Part shown: in pieces, positions 6,421 to 10,531 of the stretch
Position numbering within the stretch: position 1 is the first letter of the stretch
Layout: each line of letters begins with the position of its first letter
Notes under the pieces: model-generated
Database searches by the model: none
What the model saw: the letters and a program-made list of their open reading frames with translations, nothing else
What the model was told of the DNA's origin: nothing
Position numbers and translations under genes: made by a program
Assembly (NCBI GenBank): GCA_033764445.1
Contig: JANRIZ010000110.1
Location: 1 to 10,531 of the forward strand
DNA: 10,531 bases
Direction: 5' to 3'
Source of the DNA: JANRIZ01 sp033764445
GTDB taxonomy: Bacteria > Verrucomicrobiota > Verrucomicrobiia > JAWXBN01

Positions 6421-7917
6421 ATGAGACCTCACCCCGCCCTCCTGATCCTGCCCTTGCTCCTGGTCTCCCCGCTGTGGGCGATCTGGCCCTTCGACAACAC
6501 CAAACCGGATTCCACCCCCGTTCGCCTCCAGGTGGATGCCGCCCCGGTCACCCGTGAAAGCAAATTCACCACCAGCTTTTCGGAGGTTGTCAAAAAGGTC
6601 TCCCCCAGTGTCGTCAGCATCTACACCACCCAGACGATCCCACACCGGCGCATGCGGCATCATCCCTTTTCCGAGGACCCGGCATTCCGGCGGTTTTTCG
6701 GCATGCCCGAATCCCCGGGCCCGGCTCCCTCCACCCCCCGTCACCGCGCCAGCGGTCTGGGCAGCGGGATTGTCGTCAGCGAGGACGGATACATCCTCAC
6801 CAACACCCATGTCATCAATGAGGCCGATGAAATCAAAATCAAGATCAAGGACGACCCGGCCGAATACGTCGCCCGGGTCATCGGCAAGGACTCCAAAACC
6901 GACATCGCCGTCCTGAAAATCGACGCCCAAAAACTCACCCCCATCACCTTCGGCAACAGTGACGGCATCGAGGTCGGGGACGTTGTCCTGGCCGTCGGCA
7001 ATCCCTTCGGACTGGGACAGACCGTGACCCTCGGCATCGTCAGTGCCACGGCGCGGGGTGGCATCGGCCTCAATGACTACGAAAACTTCATCCAGACGGA
7101 TGCCTCAATCAACCAGGGCAATTCCGGCGGGGCCTTGGTGGACGCGGAGGGCCGGCTCATCGGGGTCAACAACGCCATCCTCAGCCAGTCGGGCGGCAAC
7201 ATCGGCATCGGTTTTGCCGTCCCGGTGACCATGGCCCGCAACATCATGGAGCGGCTGATCAAGGACGGCAAGGTCGTGCGCGGTTACCTGGGTGTGACCT
7301 TCCAGCCGGTGACCCCCTCGGTCGCCCGTGTTTTCAAGCTTCCGGAAGCCTCCGGGGCGCTCATCAACGACGTCATTGCCCGCAGCGGCGCGGCGGAGGC
7401 CGGACTGCGACAGGGGGATGTGATTGTGGAGTTTGAGGGGAAAAAAATTCCCGACGGACGCCAACTGCAGCTGGCGGTCACCGAAAACCCCCCCGGCAAA
7501 AAGGTGGAGGTCAGGATCATCCGTGATGGAAAATCCCAGACCTTTCGCGTGACTCTCAAACCCATGCCCGACGAACAGGGACCCGAGGCCAAACCCGCCG
7601 CCCTGCCCGCGGTTTCAAAAGGGGAATTATTTGAGGGGGTGATCATTGAAAATCTTTCCTCCGTGGCCCGGATGCAGCTGGGTCTTCCCAAAACCCTGCA
7701 AGGGGTGCTGGTTTCCGAGTTGAACCCCGAGTCCGCGGCGTTCGAGGCCAGCCTGCGCGAAGGCGAGGTGATTGTGGCCATCAACAAAACGCCCGTGACC
7801 ACCCCCTCGGACGCCTTCGCCGCGATGCAGAAAAAATCGGCCAATCCCAACGAACTGATCCTGCTCGTCTGGTCCCGCGGCGCCCTCCGGTACGTCATCG
7901 TCGAACTCAAAAAATAG
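6421..7917 (+). CDS. DegP/DegQ (HtrA) family periplasmic serine protease with two PDZ domains
   Basis: A 498-residue envelope protease/chaperone that degrades misfolded exported proteins. A signal peptide (about 1-20, hydrophobic LLILPLLLVSPLWA) is followed by a trypsin-like domain with the complete catalytic triad H130 (TNTHV), D161 (TDIAVL) and S235 (NQGNSGGAL). PDZ1 lies at about 286-380 (RGYLGVTFQPVTP) and PDZ2 at about 402-495. A Pro/His/Arg-rich insert at 73-110 fills the position of the LA loop, the regulatory loop of DegP. Two PDZ domains make it DegP/DegQ-like rather than DegS-like, but which one cannot be decided here. No Shine-Dalgarno sequence precedes the ATG; the start is chosen because it gives a good signal peptide. 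It follows hsp20 but has the terminator in between, so it probably has its own promoter, which I could not identify. Confidence 0.96.
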   Translation: MRPHPALLILPLLLVSPLWAIWPFDNTKPDSTPVRLQVDAAPVTRESKFTTSFSEVVKKVSPSVVSIYTTQTIPHRRMRHHPFSEDPAFRRFFGMPESPGPAPSTPRHRASGLGSGIVVSEDGYILTNTHVINEADEIKIKIKDDPAEYVARVIGKDSKTDIAVLKIDAQKLTPITFGNSDGIEVGDVVLAVGNPFGLGQTVTLGIVSATARGGIGLNDYENFIQTDASINQGNSGGALVDAEGRLIGVNNAILSQSGGNIGIGFAVPVTMARNIMERLIKDGKVVRGYLGVTFQPVTPSVARVFKLPEASGALINDVIARSGAAEAGLRQGDVIVEFEGKKIPDGRQLQLAVTENPPGKKVEVRIIRDGKSQTFRVTLKPMPDEQGPEAKPAALPAVSKGELFEGVIIENLSSVARMQLGLPKTLQGVLVSELNPESAAFEASLREGEVIVAINKTPVTTPSDAFAAMQKKSANPNELILLVWSRGALRYVIVELKK

Positions 7918-7940
7918 TGGCCACACCCCCGGGCCAGGGA

Positions 7941-8972
7941 TCATTCCAACGGGCGGGGGGCGGGGGTGGTTTTCCCGTCGGTGACCGACCCCAGGATGGC
8001 CAGACGGGCCTTTGAAATTTCACGTTCCATCCGGCTCCCGTCAAACCCCAGTTCCTGCAAAATGCGCGAGGCCATCACCAGGGCGATCTCCCCTTCCGCC
8101 GTCAAGACCTCGTCCGCCCCGGCGGCACGGAGGGCCTCTGTCTCATTGATGTAGGTGGCTGTCGTGATGATCCGCATCCTTGGATTCAACTCCCGGCCCA
8201 CCCTCACCACCTCCGGGGCTTGGGTCGTTTTTGCGGAAATGATCAGGCCCGAGGCCGTCGGAGCCCCGGCCTGAAGGAGGATCTCGCGGCGGGAGGCATC
8301 GCCTTGGACACTTTCCAAGCCCTGGGCCTTGATGCTTTGGGCTGTCCGGGGATTGGTTTCAACAACACACACTTTGATGCCGTGATTTTGCAGCAAACGG
8401 GTGATCAACCGCCCGGTTGGTCCGTACCCCACGACAATCACCCCGTCGGGGGCCATGTTGACCTCCGGCACGTGTTGCTCCGGGTCCGGTTTCACAGGCT
8501 GCAGCCAGCCCCGCGCCTCACACCATGCGAGGGTGGGATCAATCAGTCGGAATAACACGGGATTGAGGGTGATCGAAACCATGGAAGCCCCCACCAACAC
8601 ACTCGTGGCCTCGGAAGGTACAATGCCCAGGGACAGGCCCAGGGCACTGAGAATAAAGGAAAACTCCCCGATCTGCGCGAGGGCCACGGCGATGACGGCC
8701 GCCGACCGCACGGACCAGCCCAGCCACAGAACCACCACGAGGGCGGCCAGCGGTTTGCCGATGAGGATGACCGCCACGGTCACCAACAACAGGGGCCACT
8801 GGTTCCAAACCGTAAACGGATCGAACATCATTCCCACCGAGACAAAAAAAAGCACGGCAAACGCATCCTTCATGGGCAGGGCGTCGGAGGCCGCACGGGC
8901 GCTGAAATCCGTCTGACCCACGATCATCCCCGCCAGAAAGGCGCCCAGTGCCATCGACGCGTCAAAAAAAAT
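7941..8972 (-). pseudogene. 5'-truncated CPA2 (KefB/YbaL-like) cation:proton antiporter with RCK domain
   Basis: The recognisable part starts around FFDASMALGAFLAGMIVGQ (near 8972) and keeps the last membrane helices of a Na+/H+-exchanger domain (including DAFAVLFFVSVGMMFDP and ALAQIGEFSFIL). A linker and an RCK/TrkA-N nucleotide-binding domain follow, with VIVVGYGPTGR (GxGxxG) and the acidic VVETN. Intact family members have about seven or eight more helices in front, so the first 200-250 residues are missing and transport is not expected. The frame stays open to 9179, but those codons run backwards through the tRNA-Pro gene (GSNPTSPT is typical tRNA-derived peptide) and are not antiporter. 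The only sensible in-frame ATG is at 8952-8954. The remaining 340 codons have no stop, so the loss is recent, or the RCK part is still used. It converges with degQ, 23 bases apart, with no clear terminator. Confidence 0.8.
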
Positions 8973-8990
8973 GGCCTGGGGCAATGAATA

Positions 8991-9010
8991 TGGTCGGACG
9001 GGGTGGGATT
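8991..9010. repeat. Imperfect copy of the tRNA-Pro 3' end at the antiporter break
   Basis: The 20 bases from 8991 (TGGTCGGACGGGGTGGGATT) resemble the complement of the tRNA 3' end at 9119-9138 (TGGTCGGGCTGGTGGGATTT). They share TGGTCGG and TGGGATT in the same order, with one gap and about two substitutions between. It lies within 20 bases of the point where antiporter homology stops. It may be a degenerate attachment-site repeat or chance in GC-rich sequence. Confidence 0.35.
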
Positions 9011-9047
9011 GCCATGGCCACGCTCCGGAGCTGTCGCAGAAACATTT

Positions 9048-9066
9048 CGCCCCGGCGGACGGGGCG
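9048..9066. repeat. GC-rich hairpin in the tRNA-antiporter gap
   Basis: CGCCCCG (9048-9054) and CGGGGCG (9060-9066) form a perfect 7-bp stem with a 5-base loop. No T tract follows on either strand, so it is not a complete terminator. It sits in the 146-base stretch between the tRNA and the truncated gene, which otherwise holds nothing recognised. Confidence 0.4.
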
Positions 9067-9118
9067 GTTGAACCCGCAGAATTCATGTCTTCTGGCTGGC
9101 GGGATCCAATCGAAAAAA

Positions 9119-9195
9119 TGGTCGGGCTGGTGGGATTTGAACCCACGACCTCTTGGTCCCGATCCAAGCGCGCTACCAAACTGCGCTACAGCCCG
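9119..9195 (-). tRNA. tRNA-Pro (anticodon CGG)
   Basis: A complete 77-base cloverleaf. The acceptor CGGGCTG pairs with CAGCCCG, the D arm is GCGC/GCGC, and the anticodon stem CTTGG/CCAAG has loop ATCGGGA (anticodon CGG, reading CCG). The T arm is GTGGG-TTCAAAT-CCCAC, the discriminator is A and CCA is encoded. The C1-G72 pair and A73 are the identity marks of bacterial proline tRNA. Six T residues follow the CCA directly and may help transcript ending. Confidence 0.97.
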
Positions 9196-9213
9196 TATTT
9201 CTCAGGAACGGGC

Positions 9214-9241
9214 ATTATGCTCAAATCCCGCAGGCTGACAA
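9214..9241 (-). promoter_or_regulatory. Sigma-70-type promoter of tRNA-Pro
   Basis: On the minus strand TTGTCA (9241-9236, 5/6) is followed after 16 bases by CATAAT (9219-9214, 5/6). A GC-rich discriminator GCCCG comes next, as in growth-rate and stringently controlled stable-RNA promoters. The start point would lie about 10 bases before the mature tRNA. Confidence 0.65.
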
Positions 9242-9338
9242 CTGGAATTCTTCCTCAAAATGCGGGTTGTGACGTCTGTGAAACACCCCGGAATATCCTT
9301 GCCGCGATTTCCCATCCCTTTAGTAATCAGGTCCAACC

Positions 9339-10531
9339 ATGAAGTTTTTCCTCACGGCCCTCCTTCTCTGTCTCCTGCCCTGGAGCCACGCTCCGGCCCA
9401 ATCCAAATCCGCTCCACCCCCACCCTCCCGTGAATTCCGGGGGGTCTGGATTTCCTCCGTGTGGAATCTCAACTGGCCCTCCCTGCCGGGGCTGAGTGCC
9501 TCCGAACAAAAACGGGAACTGGTCGCCCTGCTGGACACCGCCAAAAAAAACGGACTCAATGCGGTCTTCCTGCAGGTCCGCCCCGAAAGCGACGCGCTCT
9601 ACAAGTCCAATCTCGAGCCCTGGAGCCGGTTCCTGACCGGAACCCAGGGACGCAGCCCCGGATACGATCCGCTGGAGTTCTGCATCACCGAGGCCCGCAA
9701 ACGCGGACTCGAGGTCCACGCCTGGATCAACCCCTACCGCGCCGCCAGCAATCATCAAAACAACCGCGCCGCCAACCACGTCTCCAAAAAGTTCGCACGC
9801 CACACCTACCGGGTCGACAACACCCTGTTCATGGACCCCGGCGCGGAACCGGTCCGGGACCACATCCTGGCGGTCATCGAAGACCTGATCACCCGCTACG
9901 ATCTGGATGGCATCCATTTCGACGACTATTTCTACCCCTACCCCAAAAACCACACCCAGCCCGTCCACATCCCCGACGGCAACCTCTACAAGGCCTACCG
10001 CGAGGCGGGTGGCTCCCTCTCCCGCGGGGACTGGCGCAGGCAGAATGTCAACAAACTCATCCAACGGGTCAGCTCCCTGATCAAAACCCGCGCGCCGGGC
10101 ATGCAATTCGGGATCAGTCCCTTTGGCATTTACACCAAGGGCCAGCCCTCCAATGTCACCGTTCATCTGGACCAGTACCACCACATCTATGCGGACCCCG
10201 TCAAATGGCTCCGCGAAGGGTGGGTTGACTACCTGGCCCCGCAGCTGTACTGGCCGGACCGGTCGGAACAGAGTTTTTCGGCCCTGCTCACCTGGTGGCG
10301 CAGCAAACAGGCCAACCCCCGCGGCATTCCGATCTACGCGGGCATTGCCGTCGACCGGCTCAGCAGCCACGGCTGGCCCGCCTCGGAGGTGGTCAGACAG
10401 GTCGTACTCACCCGGCAGATCAGTCCGGGCGCGGGCAACGGACAGATTTTTTTCAACATCCGCAATTTGCACCGCAACACCAAGGGAATTTCCTCCAGGC
10501 TCCGCGAGGAGGTCTACGCGGAGGACGCCCC
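9339..10531 (+). CDS. Secreted GHL10 (DUF187, 'family 10-like') glycosyl hydrolase, 3' end outside the window
   Basis: About 397 codons are present. A signal peptide (MKFFLTALLLCLLPWSHAPA, cleavage probably after residue 20) precedes a short Pro-rich linker and a TIM-barrel of the GHL10/DUF187 family. The family landmarks are REFRGVWISSVWNLNWPS (31-48), NAVFLQVRPESDALY (74-88), WSRFLTGTQGRSPGYDPLE (95-113), EVHAWINPYRA (125-135) and DGIHFDDYFYPYP (190-202). FGISPFGIY and WVDYLAPQLYW appear later. The DD pair in HFDDY and the WINPYR arginine are likely active-site residues. Related proteins are thought to act on cell-wall or other complex glycans outside the cytoplasm; the substrate here is unknown. 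The ATG has only a weak AGG upstream and is chosen for the signal peptide. It is divergent from tRNA-Pro. A long open frame on the opposite strand (9327-10472) is a shadow. Confidence 0.93.
   Translation, partial: MKFFLTALLLCLLPWSHAPAQSKSAPPPPSREFRGVWISSVWNLNWPSLPGLSASEQKRELVALLDTAKKNGLNAVFLQVRPESDALYKSNLEPWSRFLTGTQGRSPGYDPLEFCITEARKRGLEVHAWINPYRAASNHQNNRAANHVSKKFARHTYRVDNTLFMDPGAEPVRDHILAVIEDLITRYDLDGIHFDDYFYPYPKNHTQPVHIPDGNLYKAYREAGGSLSRGDWRRQNVNKLIQRVSSLIKTRAPGMQFGISPFGIYTKGQPSNVTVHLDQYHHIYADPVKWLREGWVDYLAPQLYWPDRSEQSFSALLTWWRSKQANPRGIPIYAGIAVDRLSSHGWPASEVVRQVVLTRQISPGAGNGQIFFNIRNLHRNTKGISSRLREEVYAEDA

Noticed and set aside
7918..7936. TGGCC/GGCCA hairpin between degQ and the convergent antiporter as a bidirectional terminator
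   Set aside because: It has only a 5-bp stem with a 9-base loop and no T tract on either side.
8973..9179. N-terminal extension of the antiporter frame
   Set aside because: These codons pass through the tRNA-Pro gene in the tRNA's own direction, give a typical tRNA-derived peptide and have no antiporter similarity.
9299..9327. TTGCCG-N17-AGTAAT as a promoter for the GHL10 hydrolase
   Set aside because: Both boxes match only 4/6, and the predicted start would leave a leader of about five bases. This is not better than chance.
9327..10472. Open frame of 381 codons on the minus strand
   Set aside because: It lies opposite the GHL10 hydrolase, which has a signal peptide and many family motifs on plus. 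The minus product is low-complexity Val/Asp/Gly-rich shadow and overlaps the hydrolase start.

Overview
The window is one contiguous stretch of ordinary bacterial chromosome, fairly GC-rich with AT-rich pockets upstream of hsp20 and around the obgE/fecR junction. The gene set (Obg beside L21/L27, a CHASE2 adenylate cyclase paired with a FecR protein, a GHL10-type secreted glycosidase, HtrA, a CPA2 antiporter fragment) and the often weak ribosome binding sites would fit a Gram-negative of the PVC group, perhaps Verrucomicrobiota. That assignment is an inference with moderate to low confidence.

Left block (1-5458, all minus strand). In transcription order it holds rplU (L21), rpmA (L27), obgE, a secreted FecR-domain protein, a CHASE2-type class III adenylate cyclase, and the N-terminal part of homoserine dehydrogenase, which leaves the window at base 1. 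rplU-rpmA-obgE is the classic ribosome-assembly operon. A well-formed intrinsic terminator lies between rpmA and obgE and probably lowers GTPase expression relative to the ribosomal proteins. fecR and the cyclase are two codons apart and in the same reading frame, so they look like a translationally coupled signalling pair.

Middle block (5459-7917). A 369-base AT-rich divergent intergenic region leads to an Hsp20 small heat-shock protein and then a DegP/DegQ (HtrA) periplasmic protease, both on plus. The hsp20 upstream region carries a good match to a sigma-54 (-24/-12) promoter with exact GG-N10-GC spacing, and a TGACTCA/TGAGTCA inverted repeat about 120 bases upstream of the predicted start, where an enhancer-binding protein would sit. 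A strong intrinsic terminator separates hsp20 from degQ.

Right block (7918-10531). Convergent to degQ lies the C-terminal half of a CPA2 (KefB/YbaL-like) cation:proton antiporter with its RCK/TrkA-N domain. It has lost the first half of its membrane domain and is probably a pseudogene. The truncation lies about 150 bases from an intact tRNA-Pro(CGG) gene, and an imperfect copy of the tRNA 3' end lies at the break, which suggests a rearrangement or old integration scar. The tRNA has an encoded CCA and a recognisable promoter. On plus, a secreted GHL10/DUF187 'family 10-like' glycosyl hydrolase starts at 9339 and runs off the window.

I see no CRISPR array, insertion sequence, phage gene or defence system. 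The most noteworthy signals are the sigma-54-type control region of hsp20, the antiporter scar next to tRNA-Pro, the in-frame FecR/cyclase junction, and an insertion in the Obg domain.
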